Assembly (NCBI GenBank): GCA_020721655.1
Contig: DYMG01000020.1
Span: forward strand, 1-34,273
Direction of reading: 5' to 3'
DNA: 34,273 bases
Source: Paludibacter propionicigenes
GTDB taxonomy: Bacteria; Bacteroidota; Bacteroidia; Bacteroidales; JAFGXI01
In this document: one piece after another, positions 1 to 9,300 of the stretch
Numbering within the stretch: the stretch's first letter is position 1
Layout: every line of letters starts with the position of its first letter
The notes under the pieces: model-generated
Told to the model about the DNA's origin: nothing
Databases searched by the model: none
The model's input: only the letters and a program-made list of their open reading frames with translations
Position numbers and translations under genes: made by a program

Positions 1-1142
1 CCCATGTGTCCATAAGAAGCACTTTCAGAATAAATGGGGTTTCTTAATTTTAATCGTTTTTCAATAGCAGCAGGTTTTAAATCAAAAATTGTTTTAATTT
101 TTTCTGCAATTTGTCCGTCTGTTAAGCTAACTTTTGAAGTTCCATAAGTTGAAACAAAAACACCAACAGGTTCTGCAATACCAATAGCGTAAGAAAGTTG
201 AACTAAAACTTCGTCGGCAACACCTGCGTGAACAATGTTTTTTGCTATATGACGTGCCGCATAAGCTGCCGAACGGTCAACTTTACTTGGGTCTTTTCCG
301 GAAAAAGCACCACCTCCGTGAGCACCTTTTCCTCCGTAAGTATCAACAATAATTTTTCTGCCTGTTAAGCCTGTATCTCCGTGTGGACCACCAATTACAA
401 ATTTTCCAGTAGGGTTTACATAATATTTAATATCATCGTTAAATAAAGCCTGAATTTTTTCTGGAAGTTGCTTTTTTACTCGTGGAATTAGAATATTTAT
501 AACGTCGTTTTTAATTTCTGCAAGCATTGTATCGTCGTCGTTTTCAATAAATTCGTCGTGCTGTGTAGAAACTACTATTGTGTCAATTCTTTTTGGGGTA
601 TTGTCGTCGTTGTATTCAATAGTAACCTGCGATTTAGAATCTGGACGTAGATAAGGCATATCTTGGTTTTCTCTTCTAATTTTAGCAAGCTCTACAAGTA
701 TAAGGTGCGACAAATCTAAAGATAATGGCATATAATTATCTGTTTCTTTACTTGCATAGCCAAACATCATACCTTGGTCTCCGGCACCTTGTTCTTTATT
801 TGCATTTTTGTTGTTATCGGAATCAACACCACGATTGATATCATCGCTCTGTTCGTGTATTGCCGAAAATACGCCACACGAATTGCCATCGAACATATAT
901 TCGCTTTTTGTATAACCAATTTTATTGATTACGTCTCTAGCAATTTTTTGAACATCAACATAAGCATTTGTGCTAACTTCTCCAGCTAAAACAACCTGTC
1001 CGGTAGTTACTAAGGTCTCAATTGCAACTTTCGACTTTTTGTCGTACGCTAAAAAATTATCTAATAATGCATCAGAAATTTGGTCTGCCACTTTGTCGGG
1101 GTGCCCTTCTGAAACTGATTCTGAGGTAAATAAGTATCCCAT
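1..1142 (-). CDS. metK: S-adenosylmethionine synthetase MetK, 3' end beyond window
   Basis: MetK makes S-adenosylmethionine from methionine and ATP in the cytosol. Translating the minus strand from ATG at 1142 gives about 380 residues without a stop before the window edge. The start [20 protein letters not shown] is the classic MetK N-terminus with its ATP/methionine-binding GHPDK. Further in are [12 protein letters not shown], the phosphate-loop segment [22 protein letters not shown] and, at the cut edge, YGHMG. Bacteroidota MetK proteins are somewhat longer than the E. coli one, so roughly 40-50 C-terminal residues should lie outside. The gene has its own promoter and a leader of about 130 nt resembling a SAM-II riboswitch, so feedback by its product is likely. 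Identification is near certain; only the 3' end is unknown. Confidence 0.97.
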   Translation of the reverse strand, partial: MGYLFTSESVSEGHPDKVADQISDALLDNFLAYDKKSKVAIETLVTTGQVVLAGEVSTNAYVDVQKIARDVINKIGYTKSEYMFDGNSCGVFSAIHEQSDDINRGVDSDNNKNANKEQGAGDQGMMFGYASKETDNYMPLSLDLSHLILVELAKIRRENQDMPYLRPDSKSQVTIEYNDDNTPKRIDTIVVSTQHDEFIENDDDTMLAEIKNDVINILIPRVKKQLPEKIQALFNDDIKYYVNPTGKFVIGGPHGDTGLTGRKIIVDTYGGKGAHGGGAFSGKDPSKVDRSAAYAARHIAKNIVHAGVADEVLVQLSYAIGIAEPVGVFVSTYGTSKVSLTDGQIAEKIKTIFDLKPAAIEKRLKLRNPIYSESASYGHM

Positions 1143-1203
1143 TTTTAATAATATTAATTTGTTATTTTTTAATTTTACTGAAATTGTGGGAATTAACTAA
1201 ATA

Positions 1204-1270
1204 GACATCGAGAATGAAATGTCGGTTTAGCTTTTTTTAAGTGGTTGCAATCAACACAAATTATTCCACA
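1204..1270 (-). promoter_or_regulatory. SAM-II-type riboswitch in the metK leader, with competing hairpin
   Basis: Read on the minus strand, the leader carries the SAM-II pattern. P1 is GTGG (1269-1266) with CCAC (1244-1241). Its loop contains ATTT, a six-base strand GTGTTG (1257-1252) and then ATTGCA. This is followed by an A-rich joint and GCTAAAC (1231-1225). GTGTTG can pair with CGACAT (1224-1219) with two wobbles, giving the expected H-type pseudoknot. The order ATTT-N6-ATTGCA ... GCTAAA matches the SAM-II aptamer as I remember it from the metX-type and env9 examples. GACAT (1223-1219) can instead pair with ATGTC (1208-1204) in a separate hairpin, a possible expression platform. The position, just after the predicted transcription start of a SAM synthetase gene, fits. 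Covariance scoring was not possible here. Confidence 0.82.
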
Positions 1271-1280
1271 AAATTCATTG

Positions 1281-1313
1281 CAAAGGTATTAAATATTTAA
1301 TAATTATTACAAA
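1281..1313 (-). promoter_or_regulatory. metK promoter (Bacteroidota type)
   Basis: On the minus strand there is TACCTTTG (1288-1281), matching the Bacteroidota -7 box TAnnTTTG. TTTG (1313-1310) lies 21 bases upstream, the usual -33 element and spacing. Transcription would begin near 1276, immediately before the riboswitch P1 stem. Confidence 0.75.
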
Positions 1314-1435
1314 TTAATTAATGATAAAATTTAAAATATTAAGATAATTTAAATTTTTAGCAAGAAAAATAAGGCTACTTATCATAAAAATATAAAAATT
1401 AAATAATTTTAAATATTATACTAAAATATAAATAT

Positions 1436-1443
1436 TACCTTTG
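1436..1443 (+). promoter_or_regulatory. -7 box for the rsfS operon
   Basis: TACCTTTG fits TAnnTTTG and lies 24 bases before the rsfS start codon. No clear -33 TTTG is visible upstream. The metK promoter points the other way, so 1143-1467 is a divergent control region holding the two promoters and the riboswitch. The rest of that interval is plain AT-rich sequence. Confidence 0.6.
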
Positions 1444-1467
1444 CAAGTTAATAATTAAAACTTTAAA

Positions 1468-1839
1468 ATGGGTAGAGTAATAGATACAGATACTAAAAAG
1501 AAATTAAAAGTTATCTTAGAAGCAATAGACGATAAAAAAGGAAATAATATTGTAAGTATTGATTTATCGAATATAGAAACAGCAGTAACAGATTATTTTG
1601 TAATAACAAATGCCGATTCTACAACACAAGTAAGTGCAATTGCTCACGAAATTGAAAAAGCGACAAGTAAAAAATTGAAAGAAAAAGTTTGGAAAAGTGA
1701 AGGATACGAAAATTTACAATGGGTTTTATTAGATTATGGTTCAATAGTAGTTCACGTTTTTCAAACACCATACCGCGAATTTTATAAGCTCGAAGAACTT
1801 TGGGCTGATGCGAAAATTAAAAAACACATATTTAATTAA
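1468..1839 (+). CDS. rsfS: Ribosomal silencing factor RsfS
   Basis: RsfS (Iojap/YbeB family) binds ribosomal protein uL14 on the 50S subunit and blocks joining with 30S, which saves energy in starvation. The 123 residues match the family length. DYFVITNADS (about 41-50) and the C-terminal WVLLDYGSIVVHVF are the family signatures. The start is the ATG at 1468, preceded by an A-rich leader. The stop is 5 bases before ftsH, so the two are co-transcribed, as in other Bacteroidota where rsfS precedes ftsH. No unusual residue was noticed. Confidence 0.95.
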   Translation: MGRVIDTDTKKKLKVILEAIDDKKGNNIVSIDLSNIETAVTDYFVITNADSTTQVSAIAHEIEKATSKKLKEKVWKSEGYENLQWVLLDYGSIVVHVFQTPYREFYKLEELWADAKIKKHIFN

Positions 1840-1844
1840 ATTTT

Positions 1845-3944
1845 ATGGCAGAAGTAAACCATAATTCTGATAATAAGGAAAAAAAAGAAGAAAATAAAGA
1901 TAAATCTATTTTCGGAAAAAATCTAAAAAATAATATTACAAAAGGCGAAAATAAACCTAAATTTAGTCCATACTGGATTTATGGTATTATTGCAGTTGTA
2001 TTTATTATGTTAAATTTAATGAGTACAGGCTCAGATTTGCCAATAGTTGATTGGTATAAGTTTGAAGATACAATGCTTAAAACACACGATGTTTCAAGAA
2101 TTGTTGTTGTTAATGGGAAATATGCCGAAATTTATATAAAAAAAGAAAAATTAACCGAAGAAAAATATAAAAACGCAGCTAATAAGGAAAGTAATCCTTT
2201 AACAGGAGGTGGAGCACAATACAAGCTACCAATTTTAGATGTAGCAATTTTTAGCGAAAAATTAGACGAGGCTCAAAAAGATTTCAATAAAGAAGAACGT
2301 GTTTCTGTTATTCCGGAAGATAGAAAAGATTTTTTTGGTGATATTTTAAGTTGGCTTTTACCAATAATAATTTTAGTTGCTATATGGATGTTTTTTATGC
2401 GAAAAATGACAGGAGCAAATGGAGGAAATCAAATATTTTCTATAGGAAAATCTAAAGCAAAAATGTTCGATAAAGGAAACAAACTTAATGTAGATTTTAA
2501 CGATGTAGCAGGTTTAGAAGAAGCAAAAATTGAAATAAAAGAAATAGTAGATTTTCTAAAAAGCCCTGAAAAATACACTAATTTAGGAGGTAAAATACCC
2601 AAAGGAGCATTGTTAGTTGGTCCTCCGGGTACAGGAAAAACACTTTTGGCAAAAGCAGTAGCAGGCGAAGCTCACGTTCCATTTTTCTCACTTTCAGGTT
2701 CCGATTTTGTTGAAATGTTTGTTGGTGTTGGTGCTTCAAGAGTTAGAGACCTATTTAAGCAAGCAAAAGAAAAATCGCCATGCATTATATTTATTGATGA
2801 AATTGATGCAATTGGTCGTGCTAGAGGCAAAAACCCGAATATGGGTTCTAATGATGAGCGTGAAAACACTCTCAATCAGTTGCTTACCGAAATGGACGGA
2901 TTTGGAGATAACAGTGGTGTTATTATTTTAGCCGCAACAAACAGAGCCGATATATTAGATAAAGCACTTTTAAGAGCAGGAAGGTTTGACAGACAAATTC
3001 ACGTTGAATTGCCAGATGTAACAGAACGAGAACAAATATTTAAAGTTCACCTTAAACCATTAGTTCATTTAGATGCCGATGTAGATATTAAATTTTTATC
3101 AAAACAAACACCGGGCTTTTCTGGAGCCGATATAGCAAATGTATGTAATGAAGCCGCACTTATAGCTGCACGAAGAGATAATAAAACTGTTTCAAAACAA
3201 GATTTTTTAAATGCTGTTGACCGTATAGTTGGAGGATTAGAAAAAAGAAATAAAATAATAACAAAAGACGAAAAACGAACAATAGCATATCACGAAGCAG
3301 GACACGCAACAGTTAGCTGGCTTTTAGAATTTGCAAATCCACTAGTAAAAGTTACAATAATCCCTAGAGGAAAAGCATTAGGAGCTGCTTGGTACTTACC
3401 CGAAGAACGACAAATTACAACAAAAGAGCAAATGTTAGATGAAATTTGTGCAACACTTGGAGGAAGAGCTTCGGAACAAGTAAATTTTCAAAAAATATCT
3501 AGCGGAGCTCTAAACGACCTCGAAAAAGTTACAAAATACGCTTATGCAATGGTTAGTTATTATGGTATGAGCGATAAAATTGGTAATTTAAGCTTTTTCG
3601 ATTCTACCGGACAAAACGAATACGGATTTACAAAACCATATAGCGAAAAAACTTCCGAAAAAATTGATGCAGCAGCTCAAGAAATTATAGAACAACAATA
3701 TTTAAGAGCTCAAGATATTTTAAACCAAAATAAAGAGGGGTTAATCAAATTAGGCGACATTTTATTGGAAAGAGAAGTTATATTTGCGGAAGATTTAGAA
3801 GCAATTTTTGGAAAAAGAAATTGGGAAAGTAGGAGCGACGCACTTGACAAAGAAATAGAAAAAGATAAAAATGACGAAAAATTGCTTTCTGATAAAACTG
3901 AAACCATTAATAATAATTTAACCGATTCGGTAAATATTACTTAA
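1845..3944 (+). CDS. ftsH: ATP-dependent zinc metalloprotease FtsH
   Basis: FtsH is a membrane-anchored hexameric AAA+ protease that degrades misassembled membrane proteins and short-lived regulators. The 699 residues have a charged cytosolic N-tail, TM1 at about 43-60, a periplasmic stretch, and TM2 at about 165-187. The AAA module follows, with Walker A GPPGTGKT (259-266), Walker [13 protein letters not shown] and the second region of homology around RAGRFDRQ. The zinc site is HEAGH (483-487), with the later GALNDL supplying the third ligand. The C-terminus is Lys/Glu/Asp-rich and disordered. It lies between rsfS (5 bases) and the LUD gene (10 bases). All catalytic elements are intact, so the protein is expected to be active. 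Confidence 0.98.
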   Translation: MAEVNHNSDNKEKKEENKDKSIFGKNLKNNITKGENKPKFSPYWIYGIIAVVFIMLNLMSTGSDLPIVDWYKFEDTMLKTHDVSRIVVVNGKYAEIYIKKEKLTEEKYKNAANKESNPLTGGGAQYKLPILDVAIFSEKLDEAQKDFNKEERVSVIPEDRKDFFGDILSWLLPIIILVAIWMFFMRKMTGANGGNQIFSIGKSKAKMFDKGNKLNVDFNDVAGLEEAKIEIKEIVDFLKSPEKYTNLGGKIPKGALLVGPPGTGKTLLAKAVAGEAHVPFFSLSGSDFVEMFVGVGASRVRDLFKQAKEKSPCIIFIDEIDAIGRARGKNPNMGSNDERENTLNQLLTEMDGFGDNSGVIILAATNRADILDKALLRAGRFDRQIHVELPDVTEREQIFKVHLKPLVHLDADVDIKFLSKQTPGFSGADIANVCNEAALIAARRDNKTVSKQDFLNAVDRIVGGLEKRNKIITKDEKRTIAYHEAGHATVSWLLEFANPLVKVTIIPRGKALGAAWYLPEERQITTKEQMLDEICATLGGRASEQVNFQKISSGALNDLEKVTKYAYAMVSYYGMSDKIGNLSFFDSTGQNEYGFTKPYSEKTSEKIDAAAQEIIEQQYLRAQDILNQNKEGLIKLGDILLEREVIFAEDLEAIFGKRNWESRSDALDKEIEKDKNDEKLLSDKTETINNNLTDSVNIT

Positions 3945-3954
3945 AAGTAAAAAA

Positions 3955-4563
3955 ATGAATGACTCAAAAGAAATAATAATTAAAAAAATAGCAAAAGAAA
4001 GACCTTTTAGTAAACTATTGGTAAAATCAAATGTTGAAATTTATAGCAATAAATCAACCGATTTGTTAAAAACATTTATTGCGGAAATAAATAAAGTTAA
4101 CGGAAACGTAATTGTTTGCAATAACTTTAAAGATGCACAGCAAAATGTACTCGAATACATAAAAAATAATAACATTGAAGAAGTTTATACATTTATTGAT
4201 GAAATTACCGAACTACTAAACACTAATGAAATAAAAGCATCAAATAATTTTAATGCAAACATACAAGCCTCAGTTACTTATTGCGAATATTTGTCGGCAC
4301 GAACTGGAACTGTTATAGTATCATCAAACGTTACAGGTAGAAGATTAAATATTTTTGCACCAACCCATATAGTAATAGCAAAAAAATCGCAATTAGTAAA
4401 CGATATAGCTCAAGGATTAGAAAAAATAAAAAATAAGTACGATTCATTACCAACACTTATTTCTTATATTACAGGACCAAGTAGAACTGCCGATATTGAA
4501 AAAACATTAATTATAGGAGCCCACGGTCCAAAAAAATTAATAGTATTTATTTATAACGATTAA
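3955..4563 (+). CDS. LUD-domain protein (LutC/YkgG family)
   Basis: The 202-residue protein matches the LUD (lactate-utilisation) fold. The C-terminal part has the family signature GPSRTADIEKTLIIGAHGPK, and the middle has SVTYCEYLSARTGTVIVSS, close to the LutC pattern. In lactate operons LutC works with LutA and LutB. Neither is here, and in Bacteroidota a lone LUD gene commonly follows ftsH, so lactate oxidation should not be assumed. There is no signal peptide or membrane segment. It begins 10 bases after ftsH and ends 5 bases before the exporter gene, clearly one operon. Family membership is firm; the biochemical role is unknown. Confidence 0.85.
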   Translation: MNDSKEIIIKKIAKERPFSKLLVKSNVEIYSNKSTDLLKTFIAEINKVNGNVIVCNNFKDAQQNVLEYIKNNNIEEVYTFIDEITELLNTNEIKASNNFNANIQASVTYCEYLSARTGTVIVSSNVTGRRLNIFAPTHIVIAKKSQLVNDIAQGLEKIKNKYDSLPTLISYITGPSRTADIEKTLIIGAHGPKKLIVFIYND

Positions 4564-4568
4564 ATTTT

Positions 4569-5198
4569 ATGCCGATACATTCATTAATACAAGGAATTGG
4601 TATTGGAATATTAGTATCGGCACCATTAGGTCCAATTGGTGTGTTAGTTATTCAAAAAACGCTTAATAAAGGTAAAACATCAGGATTAATAACAGGCTTT
4701 GGAGCCGCATCTGCAGACATATTTTATGCAATAATTGCAGCTTTTGGAGTAGCTATCATAACTAATTTTTTACAAACATACCAAAGCGAAATAAGGCTTA
4801 TAGGCGGAGTAGTATTAATGTTTTTTGCATATCACACATTTACAACTAATGTTTTAAAGCAATTTAAAGCTAACATAATTGGAAAAAAGAATTTTCTTGC
4901 TGATTATTTCTCTACGTTTTTTCTAACAGCCTCAAATCCAGTACCTTTTATTGTTTTTGGAATTTCTTTTGCTTCGTTAGATATGTCGAAAAAAAATATT
5001 TATGATATAATGATTATTGTTTTAGGAATTATTGCAGGAGCAGTCTTATGGTGGATATTTTTAGTGTCGATAATTAATGCATTCCGACATAAATTTAGGC
5101 TAAAACAACTTTGGTGGGTTAATAAAATAACAGGAGTACTTATAGCTTTATTTTCTATTTTTATAGTACTATCGGTTTTTTTTAATATTACACCATAA
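4569..5198 (+). CDS. LysE-family transporter
   Basis: This 209-residue inner-membrane protein has about six hydrophobic segments (roughly 6-26, 40-62, 72-92, 112-133, 144-168 and 184-205). The N-terminal pattern SAPLGPIGVLVIQKTLNKGK is the LysE/RhtB signature. The family exports amino acids such as lysine, arginine, homoserine or threonine; the substrate here cannot be told. A second family feature is the segment TASNPVPFIVFG near the middle. It is the last gene of the rsfS operon. Its last 30 bases overlap the 3' end of the convergent EgtD-like gene. Confidence 0.85.
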   Translation: MPIHSLIQGIGIGILVSAPLGPIGVLVIQKTLNKGKTSGLITGFGAASADIFYAIIAAFGVAIITNFLQTYQSEIRLIGGVVLMFFAYHTFTTNVLKQFKANIIGKKNFLADYFSTFFLTASNPVPFIVFGISFASLDMSKKNIYDIMIIVLGIIAGAVLWWIFLVSIINAFRHKFRLKQLWWVNKITGVLIALFSIFIVLSVFFNITP

Positions 5199-6116
5199 CG
5201 AATTTATAAAATATTCTTTATTGTCTGTGAAATTTTCAACTATTTCGAAGTCGTTTTTTTTAGCCAATTTATTTATTTCTAATTCCGTAAATTTTTTAGA
5301 TTGCCCAATATAAATAGGCTCAAATTTATCAAAATGAACTATTAAATTCAGATTTTTAATAAAAACATCTTGATTTAAAAGGCTAATAAAATACCATTTA
5401 AATTTTCCATTTACAGGATTGTAATTTGTGTAATACTTAAAATTATCAATAACTAAATTACCTCCAAGCTCAGAGTTTATTCTTGTTAGCAAATGCTTGC
5501 ACCATAAGTTGCAGGTATTATGATAGGCATTGTAAATAATTTCAGGATTCTTTTTTAAATCAAAACCAATAAATAAAAAATCGTTGTGATTTAAAATTGC
5601 AGAAAGTTTTTTTAAGAAAACAATAGTTTCGCTTTTGTTTAGCCCACCAATACTGCTACCAATAAATAAAACAATGTTTTTTAATCCGTCAGATTTAATA
5701 TCGTTTAAAGCATCAAAATAATCCTTTTTTTGGGGTAAAATATTTAGTTTTGGAAATTTAACCGAAAACTTTGATATTAAATCATTAATATACTTTTCAC
5801 TAAAATCTATCGGGATATAATTGAAATTGTAATTTAAAGATAACAGTTCATCAATCAATATAGAAGTTTTTGTAGCATCTCCGGCACCAAATTCAATCAA
5901 ATTAAATGGTTTGTTATCTAAATTTAATAGACCAATTATTTGCTTTTTATAATTATTAAAAATTTCAGTTTCACTTTTATAAACATAATAGTCTTCATTA
6001 ATCATTAATTCTTGAAAAAAATTACTACCAATTTCATCATAATAATCTCTATCCGGAATAAATTTATTTTTAGAAGTAAACCCTTTTTTAATATCATTTG
6101 CAAAAAAAATATCCAT
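5169..6116 (-). CDS. EgtD-like SAM-dependent methyltransferase (Methyltransf_33) with altered substrate site
   Basis: The 315 residues align over their length with EgtD, which trimethylates histidine to hercynine for ergothioneine. The N-terminal YYDEIGSNFFQELMINEDYY corresponds to the EgtD start, the SAM motif is EFGAGDATKTS (75-85), and the C-terminus has the family ending around FTDNKEYFINSLW. Two residues known from mycobacterial EgtD to hold histidine look changed. The Asn after GSTIG (N166) is Gly158 in GSSIGGLN, and Glu282 is Gly271 in IYIGQSKKF; Ser284 is kept as Ser273. No EgtB is nearby. I read it as a member of the fold with another substrate, not a safe EgtD. The start ATG at 6116 has a good -7 box upstream. 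It overlaps the LysE gene tail to tail by 30 bases. Confidence 0.82.
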   Translation of the reverse strand: MDIFFANDIKKGFTSKNKFIPDRDYYDEIGSNFFQELMINEDYYVYKSETEIFNNYKKQIIGLLNLDNKPFNLIEFGAGDATKTSILIDELLSLNYNFNYIPIDFSEKYINDLISKFSVKFPKLNILPQKKDYFDALNDIKSDGLKNIVLFIGSSIGGLNKSETIVFLKKLSAILNHNDFLFIGFDLKKNPEIIYNAYHNTCNLWCKHLLTRINSELGGNLVIDNFKYYTNYNPVNGKFKWYFISLLNQDVFIKNLNLIVHFDKFEPIYIGQSKKFTELEINKLAKKNDFEIVENFTDNKEYFINSLWCNIKKNR

Positions 6117-6135
6117 ACATCAATAAATTAATGAT

Positions 6136-6143
6136 CAAAAATA
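6136..6143 (-). promoter_or_regulatory. -7 box for the EgtD-like gene
   Basis: Minus-strand TATTTTTG fits TAnnTTTG and ends 19 bases before the ATG at 6116. The spacing gives a leader of about a dozen bases. Confidence 0.5.
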
Positions 6144-6342
6144 TAAAAACTATTTTAATAAAAAATAAATAGGCAATCAAAAATATTAAGTGTAATATCT
6201 TGTAAATAAGCTATATAATTAGCAATAATATTTTGTGAAGAAAAAAATGAAAATAATGTATATAAAACATTTATTTTTTTTTGTATTTATACTAACTTCG
6301 CAATGTTTTTTAAGAAAATATTTTTTAACTAAATATAATAGA

Positions 6343-9300
6343 ATGTCAAATAAAAAATTTATAACATGCGACGGTAATCAAGCAGCTGCACATGTTTCTT
6401 ACATTTTTAGTGAAGTTGCGGCTATTTATCCTATTACGCCATCATCAAATATGGCTGAATATGTTGATGAATGGGCAGCATCAGGAAGAAAAAATTTATG
6501 GGGAGAAACCGTAAGAGTTGTAGAAATGCAATCAGAAGGTGGTGCTGCCGGAGCTGTTCACGGCTCATTACAAGCCGGTGCATTAACCTCAACATATACA
6601 GCATCTCAAGGATTACTTTTAATGATCCCTAATATGTATAAAATTGCTGGAGAACTATTACCAGGCGTTTTTCACGTTAGTGCAAGAAGTTTAGCCGCTC
6701 AAGCATTATCAATATTTGGAGACCACTCCGATGTTATGAGTGCACGCCAAACAGGATTTGCATTTTTGGCAACAGGAAGTGTTCAAGAAGTTATGGATTT
6801 AGCTCCTGTAGCTCACTTATCAGCCATAAAAGGACGCTTACCATTTGTTCATTTTTTCGATGGTTTCCGTACATCTCACGAAATTCAAAAAGTAGAATAT
6901 TTCGATAACGATGATTTAAGAGATTTGGTTGATTACGAAGCATTGCAAAAATATAGAGACAACGCTCTTAATCCAGAACACCCAGTAACAAGAGGTACAG
7001 CACAAAACCCAGATGTGTATTTTCAAGCACGAGAGGCACAAAACAAATATTACGATGCTCTTCCAGATTTAGTAAACGAATATATGAAAGAAATTTCTAA
7101 ACGTTGCGGAAGAGATTACAAACCATTTACATATTACGGATCACCAGATGCCGAAAATATTTTAGTTGCAATGGGTTCCGTTACCGATGTTATTAAAGAA
7201 ACTATAGACCATTTATTAGCTCAAGGTAAAAAAGTTGGATTAATCTCAGTTCACTTATATCGCCCATTTTCAAGCAAATATTTCTTCAATGTTTTACCAA
7301 AATCAGTAAAGAAAATTTCAGTTTTAGATAGAACAAAAGAACACGGTGCAAATGGCGAACCTCTTTATTTAGACATAATAGAAATGTTCTATAATAGAGA
7401 AAATAAGCCAACAATAATTGGAGGAAGATACGGACTATCATCAAAAGATACAACACCTTCACATATTATATCTATATACAATAATTTAGAATTAAAAGAA
7501 CCAAAACACGGCTTCACAGTTTCAATTGTTGATGACGTTACATTTAAATCGTTACCAATATTACCTGAAATAAGCTTAAGTTCTGATGATACCTTTGAAG
7601 GTAAATTCTACGGTTTAGGTTCTGACGGAACAGTTGGTGCAAATAAAAACTCAATTAAAATTATTGGAGATACTACAGACTTATACGCACAAGCATATTT
7701 TGCTTACGATTCAAAAAAATCTGGTGGTTTTACAGCATCGCACTTACGCTTTGGAAAAGACCCAATACGCTCGCCATATTTAGTAGGAACACCAAACTTT
7801 GTTGCTTGCCACGTACCAGCATATTTAACTCAGTACGATATGCTTAGAGGAATTAAAGAAAACGGAACATTTTTAATGAACAGCCCTTGGGATACAGAAA
7901 CTACAAAAGCAAATTTGCCCGATTTCATTAAAAAAATATTAGCCGATAAAAAAATTAAATTCTACACAATTAATGCAACACAAATTGCCAAAGAAATTGG
8001 ATTAGGAAATATGACTAACACAATTCTACAATCGGCATTCTTTAAAATTGCAGAAATTATACCTTATCAACAAGCTGTAGAACAAATGAAAAAATTCATT
8101 GTTAAATCTTATGGCAGAAAAGGTGAGAAAGTTATAAATATGAACAATGCCGCTGTTGATAGAGGCGGAGAAATTACCAAAATTGAAGTGCCTTCAGAAT
8201 GGAGCAATATTAAAACCAACGGCTTTAAAATTGTAAGAGAAAAAGAAGTTCCAAAATTTATTTCAGAATTTTGCGATCCAATTAACGCACAAACAGGCGA
8301 CGATTTACCAGTAAGTGCATTTAACGGAATAGAAGACGGTACACTTCCTCAAGGAACAGCAGCATACGAAAAACGTGGAGTAGCAGTAAGCATTCCAGAA
8401 TGGAATTCAAGTACTTGTATTCAATGTAATCAATGCGCCTACGCTTGCCCTCATGCAGCAATTCGTCCATTCTTATTAACCGACCAAGAAGCTGAAAAAG
8501 CACCAAGCAATATGTCTGTAATTCAAGGCATTGGAGCAACAAAAGAGTACAAATTTAGAATACAAGTTTCCCCATTAGATTGTACAGGTTGTGGCGTTTG
8601 CGTTGATGTTTGTCCATCAAAACCAAACTCTTTAGAAATGAAGATGTTGCTTGAGAGGAAAGAAATAGAAGTTCCTCGTTGGGATTATTTAAACGATGTT
8701 GTAGGATACAAAGAAAATGTAGTTCCTAAAGATAAAACATTTAAAAATTCACAATTTGCACAACCACTTTTTGAATTCTCAGGAGCTTGTGCAGGTTGTG
8801 GAGAAACTCCATACATTAAAACCGCAACACAACTATTCGGAGAAGATATGCTAATTGCTAATGCAACAGGTTGTTCGTCTATTTATGGAGGTTCTAACCC
8901 TGCAACACCATACACCAAAAACCAAATTTCCGGACACGGACCTGCTTGGGCTAACTCATTATTCGAAGACAACGCAGAATACGGATTTGGAATGGCTTTA
9001 GCAAATAACAAACTTCGTGATAGAATTGCTGACCGTATGGAAAAAGCACTTGCAGAAAACATTTCTTCAGAACTAAAAGAAGGCTTTAAAGAATGGTTAG
9101 ATAACATTCATAGCACTTTAAGAACAAAAGAAATATCGGCAAAAATAATTCCATTGATGGAAAAAGAAAATAATGCTAACGTAAAAGAAATTATGGGATT
9201 AAAGCATTATTTAGTTAAAAAATCGCAATGGATTATTGGTGGCGACGGTTGGGCTTATGATATTGGATTTGGCGGATTAGACCATGTTCTTGCTATGGGC

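Noticed and set aside
774-1200. Two short plus-strand open frames (71 and 76 aa)
   Set aside because: They lie opposite the metK 5' end, which has strong protein similarity on the minus strand; the plus frames have no recognisable protein.
3955-4563. Lactate-utilisation operon (lutABC)
   Set aside because: Only the LUD-domain protein is present, without LutA/LutB. Its position after ftsH is a common Bacteroidota arrangement.
5169-6116. Ergothioneine biosynthesis locus
   Set aside because: No egtB or other partner nearby, and the histidine-binding Asn and Glu positions look replaced.
6235-6342. GTG start giving a 1216-residue PFOR
   Set aside because: Adds a hydrophobic, signal-like 36-residue extension to a cytosolic enzyme. 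The family N-terminus is MSNKKFITCDGNQAA at 6343.
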